Shown here one piece after another: positions 48,079 through 61,508 of a stretch of 64,000 nucleotides of DNA. The position numbers and the translations under genes are program-made. The notes under the pieces are model-generated. The model saw only the letters and a program-made list of their open reading frames with translations. It was not told the origin of the DNA and did no database searches. Position 1 is the first letter of the stretch. Each line of letters opens with the position of its first letter. The DNA comes from Platycnemis pennipes (taxonomy: Eukaryota; Arthropoda; Insecta; Odonata; Platycnemididae), in NCBI GenBank assembly GCA_933228895.1, contig OW121857.1, positions 2,418,001 through 2,482,000 on the forward strand, in the 5' to 3' direction.

Positions 48079-51000
48079 AACCGATCAATAGGGAGGGGAG
48101 GTCGTGGGAGCGCGTGTGGAGGGAATGGTGGTCCATCTCAGCATCCGATCTTGGCTCGCAGCCCTCTCTCTAACTCTGTCGGATGCTCCATTGTAGTACA
48201 CCCTACGCATCATTCTTGCCTTATCTCGCAAAGATTTTTCCAATTTTTTCTGTTATAGTTTTGGTTCCTCTGAGCGTAAAAAGTGGTGTGGGGGAGGGGG
48301 GAATGGAAGAGTGGAGAAGAAGCAAGGGAGAATGGGAAAAGTGAGATGCAAGTCGGAATATGCAGATAGGAGTGAGCTGCGGTCCTCTGGAGGCCTCCAC
48401 TTGGAAATTTAGAGAAATGTGGAGACGTAAGTTTTACACATTTTCTTAAGCAGTGCCGCGAAGTTTTCTCAGCTGCTTTCGGTTGCTTGTCCGACTTTTG
48501 GGAAGTTTTTTTCTCGCAGTTTGGCGACAGGGAACCTTTAAAACGAGCGGACTTATTCTTTGGTGTGTGGAAGTTGAGCTCGCGAAACATTCGACCCGAG
48601 TCTTTCCGTGTTTGGACCCTCTTCATATGCGCACAGCCGTGTTGAAGTTCGCCGTGCATTCTGGGATAAAGGTACGTTTGGTTCTATCATTTCTTCAGGC
48701 CATTGCTGGCGAGCACGGGGTACTGCTTGGATCGGATTTAAAGAACGCGTGCTCTATGTTAATAAGGCGCTGCTGCGCTAAGGAAACTGCTGGCGACATT
48801 TCAAGTTCCTGAAGACGCCTCAGACCGGGGGAAGAAGTGTAAGGGTAGATTGGGATTTCCCGGTTATAGAGAAAAGGGTTGGGTTAATAATGACTTCGGA
48901 AATGAGAACTACCGAAGGCTTTAAGCCATTCGGGAGATGTTGTACTGCGCATAAATCAAATCAACCCTTTCTCGCATAATGACGCCTAAAAGGATTTTCC
49001 TTCGCTAAAGAACGAATGTCGGAGGAGAAGCAATAATCGCAGCCAAGTACCTTTTGAGACCCAGCTTAGCGAAAACTAAGGCCGTTTCCTAGGTACCTTG
49101 GTCCAATCTTTATCAATATAAACTTCCCTCGGTGCGCGACTTAGCGATCAACACATTATATGTCCACTGCTTTCCAAAATAAATACTTGTATTATATTCC
49201 TATAATATAAACTTAAAAATGAATTTTTTATTTGTTGCCGAGTAAATTAAATTTTAAACGAAATTCTAGCGTTTGCATTAACGGAGTTATAATGTGGAAT
49301 TCCACAAAACTCGTAGGAATTGATTTTTATGTATATTTCAATGGTAATGGGAATATTCCTGGAAATAAGTCGTTATTTTCTGGCCCTCAAATCAGGGCCT
49401 ATTTGATTGGATGGTTGAATTCTGGTAGAGATGTTCACGGCCAGTCGTGTGAACTATATTTTTTGGGTAGTAATACGGTATTTTAGCGAGAACTGCAGTC
49501 TCTGTTGGAAAAATTCCACATGAGTTCAGTACCTTAACCAAACGCCTTAATTTTTAATCCTGCAGCACAATTTACATTTCCTTCAAGGAAAGACTTGATA
49601 GGTTTTTGAAGGAGCCTGATATAGTTTAAGAACCTCCCGGAATATTTCGATTTCCTCATAATCACTCGGTGAGTTTTTGCGAGCGAATAGTTTAATGTCT
49701 TCTCCCTGAAAAGTAAAACAAGCTGCTTCCTTCCACCTTTCCTCAGTTCTTGCTCACTGGCATCCGCACCGTGGCTTTAGTGGCTCACGCAGCACTTCTT
49801 CTTGGGCCTGGCGAAACGACATTGCATGGGTCAGCTGGTCCTATTTCCGCCCCTGCCCCTACAGCCGTTCGCCGGGATCGCACAAGATCGCCACCATATG
49901 AGTTGACCCTGCCCTGTTTCGTAGGCGTCTTCATCTGCTGCTATAGACGGGAGGTGGAGAGAGGACTGCTCGAAATGCAAGAGAGTAGCCGTGTGAGAAT
50001 AGAGCGGAAGTGACCGCTTGTATTTCTAAGAAACGCATTCACTTTAAATTTAACGAAACGTACTCTTTTGTACCTGCGTGATATTTAAATCAAACTGGAA
50101 GTAGCACTTTTCCTCTATACTAACGGTTTTGAATTTTTCACTGCATAATATTTTATCAATAAGCTGAAATTAAGTGTCTTGGATGCATTGAAAGATATGC
50201 CTAAAAATCTAATCCCTGCTACCCGGCTTCCGCGGTTAAAATCATTTGGTTCTGGACACAAAATATTATTGGCGATGATCGAATAGTGTTCGAGCTTGAA
50301 ACTGGGTTATTTTTAATATTTGTTGCTAATTTATCCGCTAGTCACGCAATGAATTTTCATTAAATTTATAGCTTTTATTGCTTTATTTCATTATTTAGAG
50401 TGTATTCTACCCTAGAGATTATTTAAGTGAAACTAGAGGCTTTAATTAGCACACATTTTCTTTTTAAAGATGTATTCTCACATGGAGAAATCTGTTAATT
50501 GTTCTTATTTTATGGAAATCCGGTTTATATTTTTGCAAACTTCATCGTCATAGATACAAATCAGAAATGCGTTTTAACTGTCTGCTATTTGCAGTAAATT
50601 ATTCAAAACAACAATCTGTGTGGCATATTAAACAAAACATCAATTTATGCGTATCGCATATTGATTTGAGGCGTGACGTCGTAGGGAAGAAGATGGTGAA
50701 ATTCGTCGCCCTGTCTTCGCCCTCCGCTCCTCTTATTCTTAAGAAATGCGATCTGCCCTTCTTCACTGTAAAAGCCCCGATCACTCCATCCTCTGGGAAG
50801 GATATAAGCTACAGAGCATTCGTCTTACACGACTGTTTATCGTTAGAACCCATGGCTCACAAGAAATCGAAGTGCACACCTTTAAGTCCATATTCGTCGA
50901 TGATATCCTAAACTTAATTGTCAATCAAAAAGAATCTTAAGGTTTTCAATTCCCTATCGCATATCATATTTTATACTCATCCAAGTCAGCCAATACTTCG

Positions 51001-51585
51001 CTAAGAGAATATTATAAAGGTAGACAGAAATTGAATCAATATGGTGCATCAGCTTGCAGATTCGTACAAAAGTGCATTGGCTTCCCAGCACATCCTCCTT
51101 GTTAGAGCCCCTTTAATTGCAGTCGCGTGTTCGAGATTGAATGCAAAACTTATGTTTAGGACTCCATTTAAACGTACCTTTCATGAAATTCAGTATCCGA
51201 TCCTCCTTATGCTGCCATATACTGCCACTATAAGCCGTTGTTGTGTTTCCTTTGCGTCAGTGGACAAAGGACAGTGAAAATTCCTGGCTGGCAAGACGAG
51301 AGCCAGAAGCATCGCATGCATAGTGTGGTAACCAGGGCCGCCTTTGCGGGAAGCAAGATTGGTGGCGTGGATTGCAAGGGTCGGTGGCAGTCGACTGCTC
51401 ATCATGGAAGGCCCCGGAACGACTGGAAGTCCTGGACGTGAGGGGCTCTCCAAATGACACTGAGACATTGACTCGGGTCGGAAATCTCTGGCATTCGAAT
51501 CAAGGCATTTGGAGCTGGAAGATAGCGCCAACATGGGCTCGACCAAAGATCGGCTCTCCTTTTCTACTTCGAGAGGTTTTTAGTT

Positions 51586-52515
51586 CATCTACATCTACAT
51601 AATACCCTGCATGCCACCGTAAAGGTGTGTGGCAGGGGGTGAATTCTCACCAAGCATGCACTACATATCATGCATAAAAAAGGATTTTCATATACTGTTC
51701 TAAACTTCACTATTTAAAAAAAGATAAAAATAGCAATGCAACATGCAAAAACATGCTGTTAGTTGGGTTAGCTTTATATCTTCAAACCAACATGCAACTA
51801 CCTATGCTATCCATTGCTACACTCGTATTGGATATATTTACCGTTATTCATATCCCTAATTGCACGAGGAAGAAAGAACATTTTGAATATGTCAGTTCGG
51901 CAATCAATTTCTCTAATTTTGTAATTATGGTCCAGTCTACCATAGAAAGTTGAGGTTCGCAAAATATTTTTATTATCATCACTGAAATTAATATCTTAGA
52001 ATTTGTTTAAGAGATTAAGTCTAAATTTCAACCTGCGATCTGACAATGATTCCCATTTCAATTCATGTAATAGACTGGTTACGCTAGTATAGTTATCGTA
52101 CAGTCCCTTTACAAATCTTGCCGATCTTTGCTGCACACGTTCAAGTTCATTATTTATACCGATTTTGTAGGGATCCCATACACTGGCAGCATATTCCAAA
52201 TGAGGTTTAACAAGAGAAAAGTAGCTGATTTCTCGTACATGATCGTCATATTTCCCCAGCACTCTTTTGATGAATACCAGTTAACGATTAGCTTGACCCA
52301 TTATTTCACGTATGTGCTTACCCCAGGAAAGATCATGTGTCAGTCTTATTCCAAGATATTTAAGGGATTCCACGTTTGTTAATTCATTATTACTTATTTT
52401 GTAAGTGCAAGGAGGAGAGCTATTCTTTTCCCAAAAATTCATCCTTAGGCATTTTTTAAAATTTAATTCTAACTGCCATGTATCACACCAATTTTCAACC
52501 AAGATAGACTTCCAT
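51586..52515 (-). mobile_element. Family B non-LTR retrotransposon, minus-strand copy
   Basis: Minus-strand frames read WCDTWQLELNFKKCLRMNFW, ELTNVESLKYLGIRLTHDLS and YFSLVKPHLEYAASVWDPYK, then RRLKFRLNLLNKF, matching the 3035-4110 copy. The 3' UTR ends toward 51586 with the CCACACACCTTTACGGTGGC block and a GATGTAGATGTAGAT tail. It keeps a stretch (YKISNNELTNVESL) that is deleted in the 3035-4110 copy. Frameshifts near 52265 and 52020 make it non-functional. Confidence 0.9.
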
Positions 52516-53069
52516 CGCATCCCAGGCTAGTTAGGTTGCTTGTCATTGACTATGTGGCCTAAAGTTTGGAAAGAGACGATCCAGAAGGCGTACTGAGTCT
52601 TTTCACTCCATTAAAGTGAGCGAGAACTACTCGAACCAAACATTGTGAAAAATCGACATCAGATCGTGCATTTGGAAAAGGGCGCAAGAGTAACTGAACC
52701 TCGTCGGGCAGAACAAGCTTCGTCAGAAGTGATCGTTCACTGATGAGTCCACGAGGAAGAATGCTCACCTACGGGCAACTCATGTCGTTTCGCTGTTCAG
52801 TTGTTAATGCCATGTCCCAAGCCCCGTCGTGTTCAAGAGCGCCTTCCTCTGCGACGAGTGGCTTAAGTAAAGAGATGCTCCCACGTCATTATATATGTTG
52901 AGACATTTTTCTAGTCTACTTTCCCCTGCAACAACAAATGCTTCAGCACTATAAATCTCGTAAGACGTACGATTCGAGATCAGAACGTTAGACATCGCGT
53001 AAATCGGTAATTATAATTATAGAGGCAATATTCAGAGTTGGTCGATAGCATATTTTTTTTTATTTCCTG

Positions 53070-53352
53070 CATTTTCAAATCAGGTGTAACTCGTTTGCAT
53101 TGATTTTTTTTTGCATGCATGAGTATCTATGAAATTCGTGTCGGGTTTCAAGTCATGCATGGTATCCGTGGGTGTGTCCTGCATAATTGGGATTTGGTAG
53201 TTTTTCTTCTTTTTTTCCTTAATTACTTTTAAAGGTGTAGTGTTTGTTTTGCGTTGTTCATTTTTGTTTTTTGTCATTGTTCCTGGTGTGGATGCACCAC
53301 CTGCCACACACACTCGAGGTGTCTTGCAGGGCATGTCGTAGATATAGAGATA
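53070..53352 (+). mobile_element. LINE 3' end, related but distinct from family B
   Basis: The terminal segment CACCACCTGCCACACACACT then GTCTTGCAGGGCATGTCGTA and GATATAGAGAT has the same layout as the family B 3' end (CCTGCCACACACC...GCAGGGTATTATGTAGAT), but the upstream UTR is unrelated. It is probably a sister LINE subfamily. No coding part is kept. Confidence 0.65.
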
Positions 53353-54814
53353 ATCCCTCGTAAAATCCTGTATATCCCCTTATTAACATAAACCTTTGTC
53401 AATTAAATTTAATCGGAGACATAAGTGGATTAAGTGTGGTCGATGCGTGTTGTAAAATTTGATGAATTTGTATTCCAAAGACCATGCAACCAGAAATGTG
53501 GCGTAACATTCTATGCGAATGATATTCGGTGTTGCGGCTCGTTGAGTGTTGATATGGAGTCCCTCTTTACTCTCCTTGTCCGTAGAAGAATTTTCACGGA
53601 GAACAAGTCATTTATCAGAGAAGTAAAGATATTTAGGCATCCTATTTTCCTGTTGAATATTCTACAGTCTTTAAAGGCAATTGATGTTATTAGACTCGTA
53701 TTTGTGAGTACATACAAGGAGCCAGGAAGAAACCGTCTTTGTGCTTTCTTTGCTACCGTCTACGGTGTGTATACCAACTTTAAAAAGCTGAGAATCTTGC
53801 TTTTTAACAAATGCAAGATTTTCAAAATAGCAGAGGAAAACGTAACACTCCAGGGCTGCAAGACTGAAATATTTCTTCAGAGCAAAAATCGTCTACAAAG
53901 CCTGTAATGATCTGGCGGGGAGAAGGACGCCCGGTTATTGAACCTGACCGGAAATTAAGGGGTACCGGAATTGGGTCCCATTAATATTAATGTTTCTTTT
54001 CTTGTGAAATTATGCTGTTGCGTATATCAGCCGGAAACTCCATTATCGTTTTTCGAGGCCGGTTCGTAGTACTTAAATCCTCTTATACATCAACCACTTT
54101 GGCATCCGACAGAAAAACTAAGAATTTTGATTTAAGCTCTTCAGCGTGTTTTTGCATTTTAATTTCTTGATTTGATTTCGGTGCCACTGATTTATATTTG
54201 AGAAATCTTTTGACCTTTCATGATCCGGTGGATTATTGCCGAAGCGGGCCGAAGGGACAGCGAAAGCTGACCCTTTATTTAATGTAAATCATTTTTATAC
54301 CTGCTACATTTACTTCGATTTTGTGGTGCCGACGGTATAGCAAGAATTTAAAATTATTACAAGTCATAATTAAGAAAGGGAATATTTCGTACACTCTATT
54401 CTTTACTCGTAAGGAATCGGCAATGTCTTTGAGCCCCAAACTGATAATCAAATTTGCTGTTATCCCGGTCGGTCATACTTCCATTTCAATCAAAAGCGCA
54501 GCAAAGGTATGGTCAGAGTGCGAAGATCGCTTAAAGAGCGTGGGTTGGCTGCCCTTCGACCAATGGGCAGGTCGGGGGCGGGGGCTAGTTGGGAACGTGG
54601 CTCGGATTTGGAGGAACATATCTCTCACTACCAATGGCATTGTGTGTAAGTGATGGCTGTAATGCAGAACGGCATTACGAATACCCAAACGCCCTCTACA
54701 ACACTCGTGTAATGATTGGGTTTGAGAATTCCCATAATGAAACTCCTGCATTACTGTTCAAAGGAAAAGTAAATTCTTCTGTCCCACCATTATATTTATT
54801 TCACTGAGGGTGAT

Positions 54815-55503
54815 TTTGATACAAGCTCGGGGCTGAGCTTAAAGCCACCGAGTGCGTCCACCGGGTTTCGGATGGTGGGTCGACCTCTAGATATAGAGGT
54901 TAGCTGCGAGATAAGCGAGTTTACTCGTCCAATAAGCAGTCGTGGAGAAAAAGCGGCGGCACTCCGAGGTGGTATTGGTCTATCATTGGGTAAGATAGGC
55001 CTTTAAATGATACTGATAGCCGTGAAGATGCCGTGACTTGGCGACGGGAGGCCGACAACAATAATGCTTCCTTGCACCCGGAGAAGAGGGCAGCAGCTCT
55101 TCTTCACATGAGTGAAGGTGGAGACCACAGTGGTCGGTACAGTGACACTAATTTCACTACAGGTGTGGTAACATTTATTTTAACGGCTGTCGTCCTGCGA
55201 TGTGGAAGGCAAGGGGAAACCACCACATTATTATCCCGAGGAGTCGCAGCTACTCCACTCTTTTCTTTCTTATCATGATTTGATGGAACCCTATCGAGTA
55301 AAATATTCCGGAGGTGAAATAGTCCCCCCCGTTCAGATATCCGGGCGGGGACTACCCGGGAGAGTACATCAGTCAAGTGTGATAGTCATTTTAGGGTAGG
55401 AACGTGGAACGTGCGATCACTTCGGACATGCGGGAGATTGGAGAACCTTAAGGTGGAAATGCGAAGAATGGACCTCGACATAATAGGACTCGCCTCGACT
55501 CAC
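54815..55503 (+). mobile_element. LINE 5' fragment: 5' UTR and start of the APE endonuclease
   Basis: A GC-rich stretch contains GAGGTGAAATAGTCCCCCCC and GGGCGGGGACTACCCGGGAG. It leads to the frame VGTWNVRSLRTCGRLENLKV, EMRRMDLDIIGLAS (55396-55503), the N-terminal strand of an apurinic-type endonuclease with the catalytic W-N. Sequence identity to a LINE stops at about 55503. 5' fragments without a 3' end are unusual for LINE insertions and suggest a later deletion or rearrangement. Confidence 0.8.
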
Positions 55504-57529
55504 CTTTATAAAACATTTCTGCAGATAAGGCGGGGTCGCTTTTTCCAGCCTCCGAGATGCAGCCCCAGACTGGGTATTTAGGCTTTCAGTTAACCGCAAC
55601 CCCCCTGCCACAACTCAGAGACTGTTTATATGAGTGGGATGACGCAAGGGGACGTAAACCCGATCCCTGGAATCGCTAAAGACTACGGGCGAAGAAAACG
55701 CAAGGATGTCTTCTGAAGACTTCCATCGGCCACGTAGTGCAATGTGGCTGCCCACTAGACCTAACAAAGGCCTTGAGTAAGGGCGGTTGGAATTACTAAG
55801 CAGCAAATAATGAATAGAGTTTCGTCTTCATCTCGCAGCTGCCACCACGGCAACATTCTATGTCCGGAAAAATTTCAAAGTAACACGAGCTACCGTGTGC
55901 AAGCAGCCAGAAGGTCGTGAAAAACTGGTCGGTATGGAAAAGGCCCAAGTGTCAGGTATGTCTTCGACCTGATGGCCGTGGAATGCTATATGAAGCGAAT
56001 GTTTCAACCTAGGTGCTGATACCTCCTGCTTATTCTATCCTCTATTACAGTGGTAAAGTGCGGTGCAAGAAGACTTGTAATTTCAGTGAGATTTTATTGA
56101 GGAGCTTCAATATGACGAGAAAATTTAATGACTACAAGAAAAAACAGGAACATCAGCCCCTGATCAGAGAGAGCGACATGTAAATAATCACATAATGTCA
56201 TTTATTCACAGAACCTCCCCATGATTTATTTAAAGTCTCTTCAAAATAAATTCGAAACATTTCAGTCGTGTGTATGTTTCAAACGTTATTCTAGCACAAG
56301 ATATTTAAGAATGAGCAATGATAACGTGCACCGCTTCTCACACGTTGTTCGTATTTGCTTCGCCAGTGAGACATGAGTAACTTATCAGTTGAACTTTATT
56401 ACAATTCTTATAGGGTTATTCTCAGAACTCATTCGTAGAAGTTTGGATGTTTGGGAAAATCAGGACGGAGTTTGTAGGCAGTCTTGCTTTCTGATTGGCT
56501 CGCAGTCCGCGAATCGGATGCGAGAACACTTGCTCATTGCCATCGCAAGATCAGATTAGTGCGGTGCTTCTGAAGGAAGGACTTTGACGAGACCCCTTCA
56601 TTTGTCCCTTTCATCGCCTTGGGCGCAGAGCTACTCGTTATTACACGAGGAGGATCGATTAAAGCGAAGCCCTGCGTATCGCCCGCGCACTCCTTTGAAG
56701 CCACAATGGCAGCGGCAGACGACAAATCTTTACTAGAGCCGAGATAACCCGACTTCCTCTGCTGAAGAGAACTCGAGACGACGCACAGCGGGAATCGAAA
56801 AAAAATCCTGCAGTCAAAAATTGTTCTTTTTTTGCAGCTCGGACTTTGGAACTTCGTCAGGCTCCAGTGATTGGTATGTTTTGTTTCTCATACCATTTGT
56901 CCTGGGTCTCACGCAAAAACTTATGTGAAAATCGTCCTCCTTCAATTTTTCCTAAAGATCTGGAGAAGCAAGATGCTGTACCTTTGGAATTAATACTTTA
57001 GGGTTAAAATGATGCCATGGTTTGGAAGCAATATTTGTCTTTTACTTCGTGAAAGTTGTATGATTCAGTTGTAATATTTACCATGCAATTAGAACAGCCT
57101 GGCGAACCCTTTTTTTAAGTCAAATTTTTATTCTTCATTAAGGAAAATAGTCGAAAGCTACGTCAAGCTAGAAAAAGTTACTAATGTCACGGGAATCTTC
57201 ATAGTATTCTGAGATAGAATCCATAAAGAACATTTAAGACAGTTCGCGACGCCGAGAGTGAAATCGATTTTTTTATCGCGCGGCGTAGTCTGCTTCTACC
57301 CGTCGGCAACCGGGAATAAACCATCGAAGCATGGCGAGATAAATTTCGCTATGAATTATTTTCTAGGTCTTCCAACTGAAAAGGCCCTTCATAGATGCGT
57401 TGGTTTTGATGCTAAAGGGATATCGATTCTTTCGAAACAGTATACACCATGGTATCTGATGTCAAAGTCAGTAGCATAAAGACAACATTTTCCTGGAATG
57501 TTTCGGGATCGAACGCTGATATTATCACG

Positions 57530-57856
57530 TACTAGCAATGGAGTTACACAAAATGTTAGCATTGTAATCTCTTTTTGAGATGTATTTGCGTTGGAGTTTT
57601 ATGATAAATACCCTATGTAGTTGATAGAAGCGGCCGCTATTTTATGGAACTCCATTGCTAGTAGGTGAAAATAATTTTAGCAATACCATTGTTTTTTAAA
57701 AAGGATTTATTCACAACTAGCGTCGCTACACTGTTGCATAATCCTCATGGTCTTAACCACCTGATGATGCTGCAGTGTTGCGAAACTAGTTGAACTAATA
57801 AATTCTTTTTTAAAATACAGTGGAATTGCAATTTTTTTCCTAATTTTCACCTAAAT
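57530..57856. mobile_element. Compound foldback element
   Basis: Two inverted-repeat pairs overlap. TACTAGCAATGGAGTT (57530-57545) pairs exactly with AACTCCATTGCTAGTA (57648-57663). From 57660 the arm TAGGTGAAAATAATTTTAGC... pairs imperfectly with ...TCCTAATTTTCACCTAAAT ending near 57856. The centre of the second pair has CTGATGATGC TGCAGTGTTG then CGAAACTAG (57761-57789). No protein is encoded. Confidence 0.75.
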
Positions 57857-60800
57857 AACCTAGTTCTTCTTAGCTCGCCTCCAGAGTTGATGTGAAAGAA
57901 AACAACCTATGAAGCATTTCGAGCTTCTTTTGTGCTTTCTATTTCTGGAATTCCCTGATTATACGCCAGATAGCTCTGAATCAGTGCATACACTATATAT
58001 CTACGACTTCCATTATATACTGAAGTTTTTCGATGTTCTGCTTGGCTTTTGAGTGTATTGTAAGGCATTGATGGACTCCGACTGTGCGCCGGATTTTATT
58101 TCGCTGACTTGGAAAAGAAGAACATCTTCTGTATGTCCCTTCTCTTCACGATGTGTCTGCTTGAGGAGAAAAGAAATCTTTATTCCCAAGTAGCGAAGAG
58201 CACCAGGGGGAGAAAGCCACAACCACGCGCTGAGAGTCTCGGGAGTTGAGTCGCTACTTGCAAGTTTTTGCCAATATGTCGACGTTACACCCCGAAATAT
58301 AAAAAGTTTTTGAAATACAGAATGGGAAAAACTCAAATTAACCACGCCTCTTGTTTAAAAATCCGCCCTTTCTACTTTTCGCTCCTGATTCCACTCGTCA
58401 AGGGTTTCGCAACAAGAGTGAATGCATTCAGGGAATTGGGGCGTGGATGCATGCTCGGGATAGTTCGAGAGGTGGAAACAGATGTATGGGGGGGGGGGGG
58501 GGGGGGGTAGGTGCATTTCATTTGCCGAGATATAAGGGCGCCGCATCGATGTGGGCCGGTCCTGTTTAGCGGGAACAGGGCTGCAGCAACTCCACGCCGT
58601 TTCCGCTCGTTCGGTGAGTCGGGGAACAAGTGAAATGGGGCCGGCCTTCTTTTTTTTCTCTGCTAGCCACAGCCGCCCGGGACCATTCGACCCATTTGCG
58701 TGCAGCAGCGCCCTTGGAGAGGATGGCGCTCTTTGTCCTCTTCCAGGACCCTTCCCTTTATGCCCCTCCTTCCCCCACTGCAAGCCTTTGTGTCTCCGCG
58801 TTCCTTTTTCTTCGGCCGCGGAAGAATTAAGCGACTGGCTCGGCTCCTTGTGGCGGGCATTTTGCCTCTTGTGAATCCAGCGGAAACCGGAACATTACTC
58901 CATCGGGGGTGGTTTATTTGGTCTTAAACCGAGACGAAGGGAAGAGGACTGTTGGGAAAATTCTTTTGTGGTGAGAACCCTGAAGATATTAAGATTTGAA
59001 GCTCGTGGTACACATTCCCCCACCACGATTCTGTGGCAAGGAGCGAATGAGATCACATTCAATTACCCTCTCGGTTTATTATTTTGCGTGCACTGAATGA
59101 GGAATGGAACACTGCCATGAGTGGATGCGGATCCTTGTTGTCAATTGGAGCATTTGTAGGATACAAATAAGAGGTAAATAAAGAGAAAGGCAAAATTCAG
59201 TAGGTGGACTTAGTTGGGACGTTAATGCATAGAATGCTATTTGTGGGCTGTGAAGAGTATCCTGTATCCTCCTTGAACTAGGCTGAAGCTCATCTGGTAA
59301 CTCCGCGACCGGAATGTTGGCCGTCTAAATCAATCAATTTCTGAAAGTGTAAATATTATTTATTGACAAGTTATATCCAAATAGAGAGCTATATTCACAT
59401 CGTATTAGCCAATTTTGCGGATGCAGTAGTATGTAGCTGAATGTTATTATTCATGTCATGTAAATTCTGGGTACTGACGTACCTTATGATCGAAAGGAAG
59501 ACATTCGCTTGTATCCTTGCCAAAGATTCGCGTTGAAATCTTATTTTCTATCCCTTGCTAACGTTCAATATTTGTGTAGGTGGTAAGAGTACTATTGTAA
59601 TATCATTACTGGGGTTGAAACTCGATAAATATAGCATAGAAATATTTAAATGTAATTGTTCTTTGGAAAGACGGAGTCAGAAATTGACTCTTTTTTCTCC
59701 GAGGATGTCGTGCCCTAGATGGAGGTTCCCTGGAGCGATTGAAGTGATATAGCGTTTGAGGGGTGGACAGTTTATTGAATCCTCCGTACGATCTGTAATG
59801 AATGCAGGTTTTCCTTTGTATAAAGAATGTGAGATTTGCAAAGTTGTATTCCATATTTCAATCAGGTTATTTAAATGGGAAAACTGATTTTCCCTCCCGG
59901 GAACTGCTTTTTAATTTTAAAATGTATTTTCAAAAAGCCCCGGGCTCGTTATGTTCATAGTGTAGCGTGAACAGGTGAAAATCCCCATGTTCTACCTGAT
60001 TTTGTTTATTAATTTTAACTCAAAGTTATTGTTTGCATAGTCTTGTGCATTTATTTCACGGCCTGTTTTATCACTCTCGTATGCATATGTATTGATTTTA
60101 TTCAGGGTAGAAAATATGCATTTCTCCCTTAGAAATGAGTGCATAAGAACCCATCATCTCTATTGCTTCACTAATTCCATTCCAATACCTATCGAACGTG
60201 GTCTATGAGTATGTCTTGCAAATTTAGCCTGTAGCTCAGATGATTGACATCACTCTGTCCCTCGCAACACAGTGGGCGGATGCCTAGGCGTGATGCTTAG
60301 TGCAGGTCATCGCTTGCGGCTTCCGCTCGAAATGGCGCTCAAAATCTTGCACACTGGGTGATCGGGGTTGCAGCAACACCGGATCACTTTCCGATTTGCA
60401 GATAAGGCCTTTCCTTTGCCGGGTGGCCTCACGTTCTCTGTGCCTGTGTGTGGCGACAAGTTCCCGGAAGGAATTTACTATCGACGCCTAAATGGGTACT
60501 TGTGGATTTATGGCAGTTGTGCAGTAAATTTCACCATAATGTGGATGGCAGTAGTTAGGTAAATTTTATCGTAGCACCACAAGCATTCAGTCTAAACACC
60601 TCAGAAGAGCAATTACGAGAACTTATTTCCATATACCATCCCATCCGTCCGTTTGTTTTTCCACGGAAAAAAATCATTCCTTTATGGGTTGGACTTCAAC
60701 CCCGTAATAACCGGTCAGGTGATGCAGCTTGTTCACGACATCCTAATTGTAAGTGTAATTCTAACTTCTTTGTGCTTATCAATCATGCTCCGTACAGTTT

Positions 60801-60998
60801 CCACGGCTAGTTCCGATTCTTTCAACTAGTTGAGGCAGTAAGACCATCGATCCATTCCGGTTTCGAAACACGGCAATCGCAGATCATCAGTGGAGTATTG
60901 ATATCTTCTTGATTTCGGTGTGGAATTCAAAACGCAGTGCGGAAGAGGAAATGCCCAAAGTAATATCTTCTTATCACAGAAGTGATTTGATGGCTTGG

Positions 60999-61508
60999 AA
61001 TGGAGGCGTTTACTTGGAACCGAAATCGCAATTATGTACACGAAACTGTTGCATGGAAACGAAAAAAGATCTTCTAACCACAACCATTCACTCAAAAATG
61101 AAAAGAAGGAAACTGTGACGCCCACCGAAAAAGCTGCTGAGATAACATTGACGTCATTTTCCTCCCGTCCTTGACTGCTTTTCTGGGAAGGGAAGGGAGT
61201 GGAGGGGGATTCTCGGAAGCTCGCTGCTCGCAAAGATGCTGTCGCAATCGCTCCTATTGGCAGAGTCAGCTGTGTCCCCCCCATTGCGATAAGGCAAAGT
61301 AACTTCGCGGGGTCAGTTGTGATTGGACGAAGTCGATATACGTCAGATGTTGCACCACGCCCACTTTTTCGAAAGGGTTAAAAACATCAGTTTTTCGCCG
61401 CTTATAACTCGAGAATTAATTGACGGATCAAAAAACGGAAAAAACTTTTCTTTTTATTTTACAAACTATCATTTTCGGCAATAAAAATACATGGTAAACG
61501 ACCCCATT
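60999..61508 (-). mobile_element. 0.5-kb non-autonomous DNA element, copy B (inverted relative to copy A)
   Basis: The reverse complement of 20531-21067, with ends AATGGAGGCGTTTACT and GGTAAACGACCCCATT. Shared blocks include CAACCATTCACTC, TGACGCCCACCGAAAAAGCT, GGGAGTGGAGGGGGATTCTC, TTGTGATTGGACGAAGTC and GTTGCACCACGCCCACTTTT. It differs from copy A by scattered substitutions and small gaps. It lies 479 bases upstream of exon 6. Confidence 0.88.

Noticed and set aside
53434..53907. 157-codon + strand open frame
   Set aside because: No known motif; composition looks like translated AT-rich non-coding DNA.
58355..58927. Cluster of overlapping open frames on both strands near a poly(G) run
   Set aside because: Locally GC-rich DNA lowers stop-codon frequency. 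No frame has a recognisable domain, and the neighbouring poly(G) shifts frames.
60826..61284. 152-codon minus-strand open frame
   Set aside because: It lies mostly in repeat copy B. The matching region of copy A does not preserve the frame over its length.
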